NCBI GenBank assembly: GCA_019192545.1
Contig: JAHCMI010000027.1
Span: forward strand, 1 to 64,000
Length of the DNA stretch: 64,000 nt
Reading direction: 5' to 3'
Origin: Rivularia sp. MS3
GTDB lineage: Bacteria > Cyanobacteriota > Cyanobacteriia > Cyanobacteriales > Nostocaceae
Shown: in pieces, positions 18,291 through 27,403 of the stretch
Layout: each line of letters opens with the position of its first letter
Numbering within the stretch: the first letter of the stretch is position 1
The notes under the pieces: generated by a model
The model's database searches: none
Told to the model about the DNA's origin: nothing
Seen by the model: only the letters and a program-made list of their open reading frames with translations
Program-made: the position numbers and the translations under genes

Positions 18291-19145
18291 GTGTGTCAAA
18301 CTGCAAAGTTAACCAATACAGTCTATGAATTCGATGGCTTTAGTTTTTATAGTTCTCTAGAAAAATCTACCCACTGGTGCGAACATAGTCATGAAGAAAT
18401 ACAGATAACGCTACCACAAACTAATGCTTTAGCTTGGATGAAGTTACAATCTTCTGATGGTAAAAAATACGTTCGGCAAATTAAACCGGGTCAAGTTTTT
18501 TTAGTTACATCCAATCAAGATCACGCTCTTGAATGGCAACAACCGGCAGAACTAACGCTTTTTTATCTTACTCCTAGTTTTTTAGCAAGTGCGATAGGTG
18601 ATTCAATAGAAGAACATCATCTAGAAATTGACAATAACTTTTTATTGATGAACGATACTTTGATTAAAGAAGTAGGCGTAATTTTTCGTTATTTATGCAA
18701 TTTTGGTGTAGCTAAGGAAAGACTATATTTTGAAAGCTTGGCAAATTTATTAGCGATTCATTTACTAAAAAACTATTTTAACTACGATTTAAAAATTTCA
18801 AATCATTGCGATAAACTATCTCAGCCAAAACTCAATCTTGTTTTTGAATATATCGAAAATAATTTAGACTCTAAAATCAGCCTGACAGATTTAGCTACTA
18901 CTGCTGGTATCGGAAAATTTTATTTCAGTCGTTTATTCAAGAGTTCGACTAATGTAAGTCCATATCGTTATGTTTTACAACAGAGAATTAAACGAGCTAA
19001 AAGTTTATTAACACGTACAGATATGCCTATATGTAATATTGCTCTAGAATGTGGTTTCAGCAACCAAAGTCATATGGCTAAATATTTTCGTATGATGGTA
19101 GGAACAAGCCCAAAAAAATTTCGCAACAATTCTGATTTAATTTAA
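18291..19145 (+). CDS. AraC family transcriptional regulator
   Basis: A 284-residue protein with an N-terminal sensing region (cupin-like, HEEIQITLPQ) and a C-terminal AraC double helix-turn-helix (about 185-280; GKFYFSRLFKSSTNVSPYRY and IALECGFSNQSHMAKYF). The start is a GTG at 18291; no ATG occurs before codon 50, so GTG is preferred although the ribosome site is weak. The effector is unknown. It follows the response regulator by 126 bp. Confidence 0.88.
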   Translation: MCQTAKLTNTVYEFDGFSFYSSLEKSTHWCEHSHEEIQITLPQTNALAWMKLQSSDGKKYVRQIKPGQVFLVTSNQDHALEWQQPAELTLFYLTPSFLASAIGDSIEEHHLEIDNNFLLMNDTLIKEVGVIFRYLCNFGVAKERLYFESLANLLAIHLLKNYFNYDLKISNHCDKLSQPKLNLVFEYIENNLDSKISLTDLATTAGIGKFYFSRLFKSSTNVSPYRYVLQQRIKRAKSLLTRTDMPICNIALECGFSNQSHMAKYFRMMVGTSPKKFRNNSDLI

Positions 19146-19194
19146 TAGTGATAGCTACTACTCCCTACCGGAACCGCGCACAGTGCCGCTAATT

Positions 19195-19531
19195 TCTAAT
19201 TATGGGGGTGTAGTGCGCTCGCGACTTTAGTCGCCAGTCCCATTACTTTTTGTGGTATATTACTCGAAGCGGTAATGCGCACATATAAAAAGCCTAGTAG
19301 GTCTAGCGGACAGACCCCGATCCGGAACCCTGGGGGCAATAAGCCCAAAATCTTGTACAAATATGGGAGTCAAAGTGAAAAATTTAATAAATCATTTCAA
19401 ATGCGGTCGGGCAGTCCGTGTGAGCTTGTGGACGTATCCAAACGGGGAGGTTTGAATATTTTCGTATTTAGATTTCTAGGGCGGACGGTTGAAGCAAGAA
19501 TCCCCTTCAATTAATTGATGGGGAGTGTCAA
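19195..19531 (+). mobile_element. Non-autonomous IS200/IS605-type relic
   Basis: The right part ends with GAAGCAAGAATCCCC, a hairpin (19502-19523: CCCC, TCAATT/AATTGA, GGGG) and GGGGAGTGTCAA, the signature right end of IS605-family elements. A second hairpin GCGAC-TTTA-GTCGC at 19221-19234 may be the left end. No tnpA or tnpB lies between. GC content is higher than in neighbouring DNA, which fits a foreign origin. Confidence 0.65.
19285..19529 (+). ncRNA. Orphan omega-RNA-like sequence
   Basis: In IS605/TnpB elements the right end is transcribed as the omega-RNA guide scaffold, ending at the element boundary just before the guide. This 245-bp stretch has that end signature (AAGCAAGAATCCCC, hairpin, GGGGAGTGTCAA). 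A 79-codon frame runs across it (19275-19514) but its peptide resembles no protein family and is best read as scaffold. Whether it is transcribed, or used in trans by a TnpB, is unknown. Confidence 0.5.
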
Positions 19532-19579
19532 TCCCTATCCCTTTAGAGACGTAGCACTGCCACGTCTCTATATCTTTCT

Positions 19580-20194
19580 TCACGCGACAGAATTATTTTG
19601 TAAAGTAATAATCCTTTCTTGACGAGCTATTGCACCATCAGCTTCTAATCTAATTAAGGCTCTAGATAAGGTTTCTGGTGTAAAGCCAAGTTCGCTAGCA
19701 ATATCTTTGAAGGGACGGTCTAAAATTATAGTCGTTTCCAGGGGAAAGTTAACTAAATGACGTAAATAATGTAACACTCTTTCATGAGCAATACGAATGT
19801 CTCTTAGTTCTAAACGAAATTTCAAAGACTGAATTTTTCTGACTAACATAGACATGAAATCTTGCGCCATTTCAGGATATGCTCGCAAAACGTTTAAAAA
19901 TTCTGATTTGGGATAAGCAATTACTTGTGAGTCAATTTCCGCAACCGCAGTACAAGGGTAGATTTGTGCAAATAAAGCAACTTCTGCCAAACTTTCTTGC
20001 GCCCTTACTATCTCAAAGGTACTGACTTGCCCTCCGTTTATATAGCGAACAAGTTTGATTCTACCCGATGTGACTACATATAAGTTCAATGCTTCGTCTT
20101 CTTGTGCGAACAAAGTTTCTCCAAAAGCTAAATTCTGAATTGTAATACTGTTTCGCAATGTTTCCGGAAGGCTATCAATAGCAGTTAAATCCAT
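19580..20194 (-). CDS. Crp/Fnr family transcriptional regulator
   Basis: A 204-residue protein: cyclic-nucleotide-binding-like beta roll (residues 15-115), dimer helix (about 118-150) and a winged helix-turn-helix of the Crp_2 type (FKDIASELGFTPETLSRALIRLE, about 162-185). It lacks the Fnr cysteines and the NtcA-type effector residues could not be confirmed, so its signal is unknown. Ribosome site GGAGG is at 6-10 nt from the ATG. The promoter region holds the same 20-bp palindrome as the marR gene (20233-20252), suggesting MarR control. Confidence 0.88.
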   Translation of the reverse strand: MDLTAIDSLPETLRNSITIQNLAFGETLFAQEDEALNLYVVTSGRIKLVRYINGGQVSTFEIVRAQESLAEVALFAQIYPCTAVAEIDSQVIAYPKSEFLNVLRAYPEMAQDFMSMLVRKIQSLKFRLELRDIRIAHERVLHYLRHLVNFPLETTIILDRPFKDIASELGFTPETLSRALIRLEADGAIARQERIITLQNNSVA

Positions 20195-20232
20195 TAAGTT
20201 TCCTCCATGTAATTGGTAGTTCAGCCTAGGAT

Positions 20233-20252
20233 TTTATTTAGTCGGCTAAGTA
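20233..20252. promoter_or_regulatory. Shared palindromic operator, crp-side copy
   Basis: TTTATTTAGTCGGCTAAGTA is identical, in reverse complement, to 20893-20912 upstream of the MarR-family gene. The core TTAGTCGGCTAA is a near-palindrome, the kind bound by MarR dimers. It lies about 40 bp upstream of the crp-like start codon. Confidence 0.65.
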
Positions 20253-20438
20253 AATAAGCAAAAAAATAATTTATTCGAGGTATAGTTGGCTAAAATTCGC
20301 CTCGTTAGATGAGTAATTTCAAATTTAATACTTATTTATGTAATTTTTCTTGAATTAAGACTGTTTCTGAGTGTATTTCGATTGATAAAATAATTAATTG
20401 ATTTGGATCGAGAAGGCAATAAACTTTTTGAATTGCAG

Positions 20439-20882
20439 TTAAGACTGTTTTGCCGATTCTAAATTATCGAAAATTTGCATTAATAAACGGCGAAAAAGCA
20501 ACCGCTCTTCTAAAGATAGATTAGCAAGTATTGTTTCTTCTAAACTAAGCCAGAGTTCGGTGACAGGTTGTTGAATAGAATATCCCTTATCAGTCAAGAA
20601 AATACGACATATTCTTGCATCTTCAACATCTCTACGTTTTTCTAATAATTTTGTCTTTTCCAACCTACCGAGCATTTTCGTAAGAGTAGGTGGTTCGATA
20701 CACAGACGCTCTGCGAGTTGGGTTTGGGTTAAACCATCTTCTTGCCATAATTCCATCAATAACCTTTCCTGTCCGATATGAAGGTTCATATCTGTCAAAG
20801 CAGAACTTACCAGAGCGCGATGGGCTTTGGCAACTCGAACCATTAGATATGTAGTGGTAAAAAGTACGTTTTGATTAGACAT
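20439..20882 (-). CDS. MarR family transcriptional regulator
   Basis: A 147-residue winged-helix protein with LTQTQLAERLCIEPPTLTKMLGRLEKTKLLEKRRD (about residues 50-85, recognition helix and wing DARICRIFLTDKG). It is typical of MarR dimers that sense small aromatic or oxidant signals. Its start codon is 10 bp from a 20-bp palindrome that recurs upstream of the crp-like gene, indicating autorepression and control of that neighbour. It is followed by a perfect 46-bp palindrome at 21001-21046 on its upstream side. Confidence 0.9.
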   Translation of the reverse strand: MSNQNVLFTTTYLMVRVAKAHRALVSSALTDMNLHIGQERLLMELWQEDGLTQTQLAERLCIEPPTLTKMLGRLEKTKLLEKRRDVEDARICRIFLTDKGYSIQQPVTELWLSLEETILANLSLEERLLFRRLLMQIFDNLESAKQS

Positions 20883-20892
20883 CTAACTTTAG

Positions 20893-20912
20893 TACTTAGC
20901 CGACTAAATAAA
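20893..20912. promoter_or_regulatory. Shared palindromic operator, marR-side copy
   Basis: TACTTAGCCGACTAAATAAA is the exact reverse complement of the site at 20233-20252. It sits 11 bp before the marR start, where a bound repressor would block transcription initiation. Confidence 0.65.
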
Positions 20913-21000
20913 TAGTAACACTTTTATTTAACATCGCAGGGTAGAAAAAGCCGAATTAGTTGTTTTCATATTCATTAGTTTTAACGATTAAAAAAGGTTG

Positions 21001-21046
21001 GTAGTTGCGCTTCAGCGCCAAATATTTGGCGCTGAAGCGCAACTAC
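21001..21046. repeat. 46-bp perfect palindrome
   Basis: The two 23-base halves, starting GTAGTTGCGCTTCAGCGCC, are exact reverse complements with no spacer. It lies between the divergent-side end of the kinase gene (stop 21083) and the marR upstream region, so it could act as a bidirectional terminator. A related, less perfect GTAGTTGCGC/GCGCAACTAC unit is at 58138-58209. Confidence 0.85.
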
Positions 21047-21082
21047 AAACCCATAATATTGAATGAGAACGAGTACTGCTCT

Positions 21083-24000
21083 TTAAATGCTATTCGTGAT
21101 TACCGTAACTACAATTTCAGTGCCTTGCTGAGTTTTACTATTAATAACTAAATTTCCCTTTAACCTGTCGCATCTTTCCCGCATTCCAATCAAACCAAAA
21201 CCTTGATTATGTAATTGTTGAGTGTTAAAACCGATACCATTGTCATTTACTAAAAGATGAATTGTATTGGTTTCATAAATCAACTGAATACAAATTTTAT
21301 TCGCTCGAGCATGATTCAAACTATTGGTAAGGGCTTCTTGAGCAATGCGAAATAATTCTACTTCAATTTCTGAAGCTAAACGGCGAGTTTCACCTTCAAC
21401 TAAAACTTGTGCTTCGACAGAAGTACCCAAAACCATCTTATCCACAAGCTGACGCAAAGCTGTAACTAAATCGCTATATTCTAAAGCTTCCGAACGCAAA
21501 GCGCGAACCGAGCGACGAGCTTCAGTAATTCCTTCTTTGGCTAGGTTTTTAGCACGTAATAATCTTTCTTGAACTGCTTCGGATTCTTTAGGCAAAATGT
21601 TTTTAGCAGCTTCTAATTGTAAGGAAATACCCGTAAAAGCTTGTGCTAAAGTATCGTGGATTTCTCGCGCCATACGGTTGCGTTCTTCGAGTATAGCAAG
21701 TTCGGCTTGTTCTTTTTCTTGCTGAATTTGTTGGCGATAAATCGCGCTACCGATGCAGCTTGCAGCAGTCTTTAGTACAGCAATTTCTGCAAGAGTTAAC
21801 CGTTTTGATTCTCGACAATGGTCAAATGCTAAAATTCCCCAAAATTGATTATCAACAAAAATTGGTACTGCGTAGGTCGATTTAACACCTAATTCTATTT
21901 GTCCGCTATAGAAAGGTTCGGAAAATTCTTCAATCAATCCACCAATCCATTCTCCTGCTTGCAGTTTGGCATTATTTTCTTCTATGCCGTTACCGGAAAT
22001 CTTGTTAAGTTTAGGATGTAAAAGTTGAGAAATAGTATCAGCAGAATGCCATTCGTAAAGTACATGCAAAAATCCGAATGGTCGATCTAAACAATCGATA
22101 ACATTCTGCATTACCATGACTCTATCGCAATCTAAATTTTCCCCTAGAATTTTGAGTGCGGCGTTAATTGCTTGATTAAGTTCGGTAATTTTTAATAACT
22201 GATTAGCTGCGTTTGCGGTTGCTTCTAACCATCTATCCCTTAACGATAATATTTGGTTACTTTGTTCTAATTGTGCTGCTTTATCTATCGCTGCTTTTTC
22301 TCGTTCTAATAAAATATTCCGTTCGGCTTGTTCTTTAGCACGACGAATACGCTCTTGTTCAATTGCACCACCAATACAGGCAGCAGCGGTTTTTAAGATA
22401 TTTAGTTCGGCTTCGCTGCGGTGTGTTTCTTCTCGACAATCATCAAACCCAATATTACCCCAAAACTTACCTTCGATAAAAATGGGAACTACATACAGTA
22501 CTTTTACTCCTAATTTTGCTTGTCCGCTACGAAAAGGCTCGGGCATATCTTCCAGTCTAGAGCTAACACTTTTTCCTTTACAGCAAAGCTCGTACCATTC
22601 CTGTATACCTTCCCAACTGCCTTGAGTTAGTTCTGGATGAGAAATCTGTGGTATTGTGTCGGGTGAATCCCATTCGTAGATAACTCTCCAGTGTGGAATT
22701 GATGGCTTGGATAGATTATGCCAATTTTCAATCACTACAACTCTATCCGTATCGATACTTTCACCAATAATTTGCAATACTCTATTAACGCAACAGTCGA
22801 AATCTTCCCCAGTTAACAAAACATTAGCAGATAATGCGGTAGCTGCTAAAATCCTATCGCGCTTTTCTAAAATAAAATTTTGTTCTTGTAGCTGGGTAAC
22901 TCTTTGTTGTTCAAGTATTATATCCCGTTCGGCTTGTTCTCTTCGTTGACGAATGCGACTTTGTTGGATTGCACTACCAATACAAGCAGCAGTTGTTTTA
23001 AGCACAGAGATTTCGGTTTTACTGTGTTGTTTTGCTTCCCGGCAGTCATCAAAACCGACTATACCCCAATATTTACCGTTTACCATAATCGGAACCGAAT
23101 ACATCGATTTCACGCCAATTTCTATTTGTCCGCTTCGTAACGGCTCGGGAAATTCGTTAACGACTCCCCCTACTGCTTCACCTTTACTTAACCTTTCGTA
23201 CCAGCTTTCTATTCCTTCATAACTCACGCGCTGTAAATTAGGATGGTGTAGCTGGGAAACTGCATGGGGAGAATGCCATTCAAAAAGTACTTTCGCATAG
23301 CCCAGAGAATCTTCCGTTGAGTCTTGGCAGTGTTCCATTACTACAACTCTATCGGTATCAATTCCTTCGCCAATAATTTGTAGCGCATTGGCGATCGCCA
23401 TTTCTAAATTCTCGTTGTTGAGTAAAGCCTGTGCGGCATTAGCAGTAATATTAAGAATGCGTTCGCTTTTGGCTAACTCTATTACTTTTTGTTGTTCGAG
23501 TAAAGCAGTTCTTTCGGCTTCTTCCTTGGCGCAACGGCTACGCTCTCTTTGAATCGCACTACCAATAAAACTAGCAGCAGTCTTTAGTACGGCAATTTCT
23601 GCATCGCTTAATTCTCTTGCTGTTTGACAAAAATCTAAACCAATAATTCCCCAGTATTTCCCTTCAATCATTATAGGAATAGCATAAGTAGCTTTTACCC
23701 CTAGCTTTTCTTTTTGATTGCTGCGAAACGGTTCTGACATTGTATTGATTAAACCACCCCAATGCTGACCTGAAGCAAATATACGATAGGAATCTTCTAT
23801 ACCCGCGTAGGAAACACTATTCATGTCGGGATGGTAAAGTTGAGAATTGCTATAAGAAGAAAGCCATTCGTATCGTACAACTACACAACCAAGATTATCA
23901 TTAGCTCGATCTGCAATATGTTCGTTTACGCAAAGCCTATCAGCACTTGCACTTGCCCCTAATATTTCTAAGGCTCGATTGACACCTCTTTCAAAATCCT

Positions 24001-24091
24001 CGTCACCAAGTAAAGCAGCAGCACAGTCTGCTACTGCTTGCAAGAAGCTATTTGTCTCATCTGCTGACTGCTCGCTGTTATTTTGCTGCAT
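21083..24091 (-). CDS. NarX-type sensor histidine kinase with four GAF domains
   Basis: A 1002-residue protein without membrane spans. Four homologous GAF units at about 15-190, 212-385, 412-590 and 628-795 share FRSGQ/PEPF...GVKS-YVPI and WGI-GFDDCRE motifs. Short coiled linkers separate them. Then HisKA_3 (EIHDTLAQAF, phospho-acceptor H812) and HATPase_c (N box EALTNSLNHA with N923, G boxes NDNGIGF and GFGLIGM). It likely senses a small ligand or light/redox state and phosphorylates a NarL-type regulator such as the one at 17532. The repeated GAF units suggest internal duplication. Confidence 0.92.
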   Translation of the reverse strand: MQQNNSEQSADETNSFLQAVADCAAALLGDEDFERGVNRALEILGASASADRLCVNEHIADRANDNLGCVVVRYEWLSSYSNSQLYHPDMNSVSYAGIEDSYRIFASGQHWGGLINTMSEPFRSNQKEKLGVKATYAIPIMIEGKYWGIIGLDFCQTARELSDAEIAVLKTAASFIGSAIQRERSRCAKEEAERTALLEQQKVIELAKSERILNITANAAQALLNNENLEMAIANALQIIGEGIDTDRVVVMEHCQDSTEDSLGYAKVLFEWHSPHAVSQLHHPNLQRVSYEGIESWYERLSKGEAVGGVVNEFPEPLRSGQIEIGVKSMYSVPIMVNGKYWGIVGFDDCREAKQHSKTEISVLKTTAACIGSAIQQSRIRQRREQAERDIILEQQRVTQLQEQNFILEKRDRILAATALSANVLLTGEDFDCCVNRVLQIIGESIDTDRVVVIENWHNLSKPSIPHWRVIYEWDSPDTIPQISHPELTQGSWEGIQEWYELCCKGKSVSSRLEDMPEPFRSGQAKLGVKVLYVVPIFIEGKFWGNIGFDDCREETHRSEAELNILKTAAACIGGAIEQERIRRAKEQAERNILLEREKAAIDKAAQLEQSNQILSLRDRWLEATANAANQLLKITELNQAINAALKILGENLDCDRVMVMQNVIDCLDRPFGFLHVLYEWHSADTISQLLHPKLNKISGNGIEENNAKLQAGEWIGGLIEEFSEPFYSGQIELGVKSTYAVPIFVDNQFWGILAFDHCRESKRLTLAEIAVLKTAASCIGSAIYRQQIQQEKEQAELAILEERNRMAREIHDTLAQAFTGISLQLEAAKNILPKESEAVQERLLRAKNLAKEGITEARRSVRALRSEALEYSDLVTALRQLVDKMVLGTSVEAQVLVEGETRRLASEIEVELFRIAQEALTNSLNHARANKICIQLIYETNTIHLLVNDNGIGFNTQQLHNQGFGLIGMRERCDRLKGNLVINSKTQQGTEIVVTVITNSI

Positions 24092-24681
24092 TTTTTTAAA
24101 TTAAATCTTAAAAAATCACATTTTGGCTTTTTAAAGGAAGAAAATTATTTTTATCAACAATACTTTTGCTTAAAAAAGAGCCTACAAAAATTTTAGCGAA
24201 ACTAGCAAAATTATTTGTGTATAAGCGTTTAGCTAAAAAGATAGTTTAAAATCTAAAACCCTTTATTACGTAAATTGTTCAAGCTGTGAATCAACTAATC
24301 ATATAGATAAAACCTATCTAAGCAAATAGATAGGAATCCAATAAAGCAAGTAAATTAATTAAAATTATTTTTAGTTAATACTTGTTAATATTTCATTTAA
24401 TAATAGGACGTATTTCGATAGTTGAAAAAATTTTGAAAACAAATATTCCTCACTCCCTCACTCTCTCTGTGCCTCAATTCATTAAGTAATCTTTCACCTA
24501 GAAGGAAGTAAAGGAAGTATTTGTCTTGGTGCTACTTTTGCTGAAGCTCCTTCATTTTTATAAAGCAATAATTTGATAATTACTGCAAGAATGTAAAAGA
24601 CACGACAAGTTTAAGTCCCGATAATTAAACACTGTATTGATGCTTAAATTTTTCAACTTTTAGTTAGAGGAAGAAAAGAAT
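24092..24681. other. Intergenic region with small inverted repeat
   Basis: No gene recognised in 590 bases. CCTATCTA-AGCAAA-TAGATAGG (24313-24334) forms a perfect 8-bp stem, without a T-run. A short frame near 24510-24565 has no recognisable features. Confidence 0.5.
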
Positions 24682-24897
24682 ATGACTGATAGCTACACTT
24701 TCACACCAGAAAGTTCAGCAATGCTTTTAATAGACCACCAAGTCGGAACAATGCAGTTAATTAAAACTATTCCCTTGGAGGTTGTTAAACGTAATACCCT
24801 AGCCCTAGCTAAAACCGCAAAGATATTAGGTATGCCAATAGTGCTTACCAGTAGCCAGGAAGAAAATGTTCAAGGTCCTTTGATGAAAGTGTTATGA
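24682..24897 (+). pseudogene. Truncated isochorismatase-family hydrolase
   Basis: 71 codons match only the N-terminal third of cysteine hydrolases: AMLLIDHQVG with the first catalytic Asp, and IVLTSSQEENVQGPLM. The catalytic Lys and Cys parts are absent and the frame ends a few codons after GPLM, about a third of the usual length. AGAGGAAGA before the ATG is a good ribosome site, so it may be expressed but inactive. Confidence 0.8.
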
Positions 24898-24975
24898 ATC
24901 TTGCTAAAACAATTATCAACCTTGGAATAAATTTCAAGGCTGTATTTGGGCTTAACGACATTGGTGCAAGATGCA
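24876..24975 (+). pseudogene. Possible periplasmic sugar-binding protein fragment
   Basis: Directly after the truncated isochorismatase, another frame gives SVMNLAKTIINLGINFKAVF then GLNDIGAR, resembling the KAVF--ND--A-G block of LacI/RbsB-type binding domains. About 30 residues only, no start or end. Family call is weak. Confidence 0.25.
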
Positions 24976-25229
24976 AGATAAATAAAACTAAAAGTTCGCA
25001 TATTAAAACTAATAAAATAGAGCATTATCTGTCACTACTGACTACCTACTACTCATCCATACCTAGCCAAAAGTTGAGGAATACAACTTATCTTTAGTTA
25101 ACTCATTATTCATAACTTTCGTTAGACGCGATTATGGCTTGAATATCCGTAGCATAAATAAGCCAGCAATAGGGCTAATTTTAAATTTTGACCTGTTTTT
25201 AATTCAACTGAAATTCCATTAATTTGTCC

Positions 25230-25766
25230 ATGATCCAAATCAATTCTACGAAAATTCCACCTCTACGCGAGAATGACCATATTGTAGGAATCAAAACTAC
25301 AGCATTGGTTTTAATGGAATATGGAGATTACCAATGTTTATCTTCAGGAAAAGCGCACTCTACAATTGAAAAACTACAACAGCAATTAGGCGATCGCTTT
25401 TGTTTTGTGTTTCGGCACTTTCCTCAACCCGAAATTCATTCACAATCTCTAAAAGCAGCAGAAACCGCAGAAGCAGCAGCAGCGCAAGGTAAATTTTGGC
25501 AAATGCACTCTTTACTGTTTAAAAATCAGCATGCATTAGAAGATGGTAATTTAATAGAATATGCAGATAGATTAAAACTGGATATTCCCAGAATCTTAAG
25601 AGAGTTAAACGAACGGCTTCATAAGGATAGAATTCAGCAAGACATAGATAGTGGTATAGAGCATGGAGTCGAACGAACTCCCACTTTCTTTATTGGTATT
25701 CGTCAAGAAGGGACGCAGAATCTAGAGACTTTGTTGTTACAAATTTTAGAAACAATCACAAAATAG
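25230..25766 (+). CDS. DsbA/thioredoxin-like protein lacking the second active-site Cys
   Basis: About 178 residues with the DsbA-type fold signs: MEYGDYQC at the active site, FVFRHFPQPEIHSQS, AAEAAAAQGKFWQMH and cis-Pro region VERTPTFFI. The usual CPYC/CxxC is replaced by CLSSG, so one cysteine remains; it cannot make a normal dithiol exchange but could bind or act with glutathione. No signal peptide, so it is cytoplasmic like other proteins of this NhaA_C-like group. Start ATG 25230 is used; a TTG lies at 25224. Confidence 0.75.
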   Translation: MIQINSTKIPPLRENDHIVGIKTTALVLMEYGDYQCLSSGKAHSTIEKLQQQLGDRFCFVFRHFPQPEIHSQSLKAAETAEAAAAQGKFWQMHSLLFKNQHALEDGNLIEYADRLKLDIPRILRELNERLHKDRIQQDIDSGIEHGVERTPTFFIGIRQEGTQNLETLLLQILETITK

Positions 25767-25931
25767 TAAGATAAATATATTTTGTAATTATTTTTGACTA
25801 TTTTTCTTTTCTTTCCCAAATATAATTTAGAATTGAGATTACGCAACTATGCATAGATAAGGATGCAAGCAGCGAGCGTTGGCGATCGAGCAAATATCTG
25901 AAACAGTGCTACGAAATAGGCGCAGAAAAAT

Positions 25932-26114
25932 TTGGCTGAACCAGCTTCAATGCAAAAAGATGACTATCCCCGTGATTGGGGAATCGCAACTGCGGCTTAT
26001 CCAATTTATCAATCTCCTGCTGCTGCTAAAGTCAAAATATTTGCTGACGGTTGTGTATTTTCCCGAAATGGCTCTCACGAGATTGGTGCGGGTACTTACT
26101 TTGTTTTCTGTTGA
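25932..26114 (+). pseudogene. Unrecognised coding remnant
   Basis: A 60-codon frame reading MAEPASMQKDDYPRDWGIA then AYPIYQSPAAAKVKIFADG. Composition looks protein-like, but I recognise no family, and there is no good start site (TTG). It may be a decayed piece of a larger gene. The rest of 25767-26179 holds nothing else I can call. Confidence 0.25.
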
Positions 26115-26179
26115 ACCAGAATCTGCAAGAATTAGTCTTAAAGCCTTGTAGATTCTGGCTGACATGTTTTTGGACAAGT

Positions 26180-27277
26180 CTATTCCTTAGTCACAAAATT
26201 AGCAAAACTCAATTCGTTAACGCGATTCCAGTTGTAAAGCTTGTCTCTAAAACCTTTCCACTGTTCGTACACTTTTTTAAAGGTTGCATCTTTACTAGCG
26301 CTAGCTTCTAATTCTTCAACGGTGGCTTTTTGCGCTGCTTGCAATATCTCCGGGCTGTAAGCAACTAACTTAGTACCGCTTTTAGTTAACTTAGTCAATG
26401 CTTCACCATTCAACGCTTCATACCTAGCAAGCATATCCATATTTGCTTCGTAAGCCGCAGTTTTAAAAATTTGTTTATATTCTTCGGGTAATTTTTCCCA
26501 AGCACCACGGTTTACTAAAACATCCAAAGTTGAACCGGGTTCCCACCAACCGGGATAATAATAAAAGGGAGCCGCTTTGTTTAAACCCAGTTTCTCATCA
26601 TCATAAGGACCAATCCATTCCGCCGCATCAATTGCACCTCTTTCCAAAGCGAGATAAATTTCTCCTCCCGGTAAAACTTGGACGTTAACACCCAGACGTG
26701 CCATAACCTTGCCACCTAATCCAGGAATTCGCATTTTTAATCCTCGTAAATCCGCCAAAGATTTAATTTCGCGCTTAAACCATCCTCCCATTTGAGTTCC
26801 ACTGTTACCGGCAGGAAAATAAACGATATTAAATTTATCGTAGATTTCCTGAATCATCTTTTGCCCATCGCCATGATATAACCAAGCATTTTGCTGTTGT
26901 GGAGTTAAACCAAAAGGTATAGAAGTTGCAAAAGCTAAAGCCGGATTTTTACCGATATAAAAGTAGCTTGCTGTATGTCCGCATTGTACCGAACCAGTTT
27001 GCACTGCATCGAGTACTTCCGTTGCACCAGTCAATTCCCCAGCAGCAGACGGAGTTATTGTAAAACGCCCGTCAGTCATTTCCTTGACACGGTTGGCAAT
27101 GGTTTCCGGCCCGGTGTAAATTATTAAAGACTCCGGCCAGCTAGTTGCCATTCTCCAACGGACTTTAGGTAAACTCGTACCTGCGGTGGTTGTATTACCA
27201 CCACGACTACAGGAAACAATAGTCGCGGTGGTTGCGGTTGTAATAGCTGCTTTTTTGATAATTTCTCGACGCTTCAT
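26180..27277 (-). CDS. TRAP transporter substrate-binding protein (DctP family)
   Basis: A 365-residue protein. The N terminus has a twin-arginine-like [10 protein letters not shown] and a lipobox-like IVSC near residue 24, so it is exported and possibly lipid-anchored. The family core follows: [50 protein letters not shown] and [15 protein letters not shown], with the substrate-carboxylate Arg in KMR. It should deliver an organic acid to a DctQM permease, which is not in this window. I start at the ATG 27275-27277; the 63-residue extension to 27466 lies in the repeat at 27404-27510. Confidence 0.88.
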   Translation of the reverse strand: MKRREIIKKAAITTATTATIVSCSRGGNTTTAGTSLPKVRWRMATSWPESLIIYTGPETIANRVKEMTDGRFTITPSAAGELTGATEVLDAVQTGSVQCGHTASYFYIGKNPALAFATSIPFGLTPQQQNAWLYHGDGQKMIQEIYDKFNIVYFPAGNSGTQMGGWFKREIKSLADLRGLKMRIPGLGGKVMARLGVNVQVLPGGEIYLALERGAIDAAEWIGPYDDEKLGLNKAAPFYYYPGWWEPGSTLDVLVNRGAWEKLPEEYKQIFKTAAYEANMDMLARYEALNGEALTKLTKSGTKLVAYSPEILQAAQKATVEELEASASKDATFKKVYEQWKGFRDKLYNWNRVNELSFANFVTKE

Positions 27278-27403
27278 ATGATTTATGGTAAAAAAGTATT
27301 CCCAAAGTTGCAATTGTTGCATTCTAAAACAGATTCCCAACGAAAAATAAGCAATTTTTACACAATGATTGGGGAAGTGGGAATTAGCTTTTAAATACAA
27401 ATT

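Noticed and set aside
19275-19514. 79-codon frame in the IS605 relic
   Set aside because: It covers the omega-RNA scaffold region and matches no protein; the end signature explains the sequence better.
24894-25097. 67-codon frame as a real gene
   Set aside because: Only its first ~30 residues look protein-like; the rest is low quality, so at most a fragment is listed.
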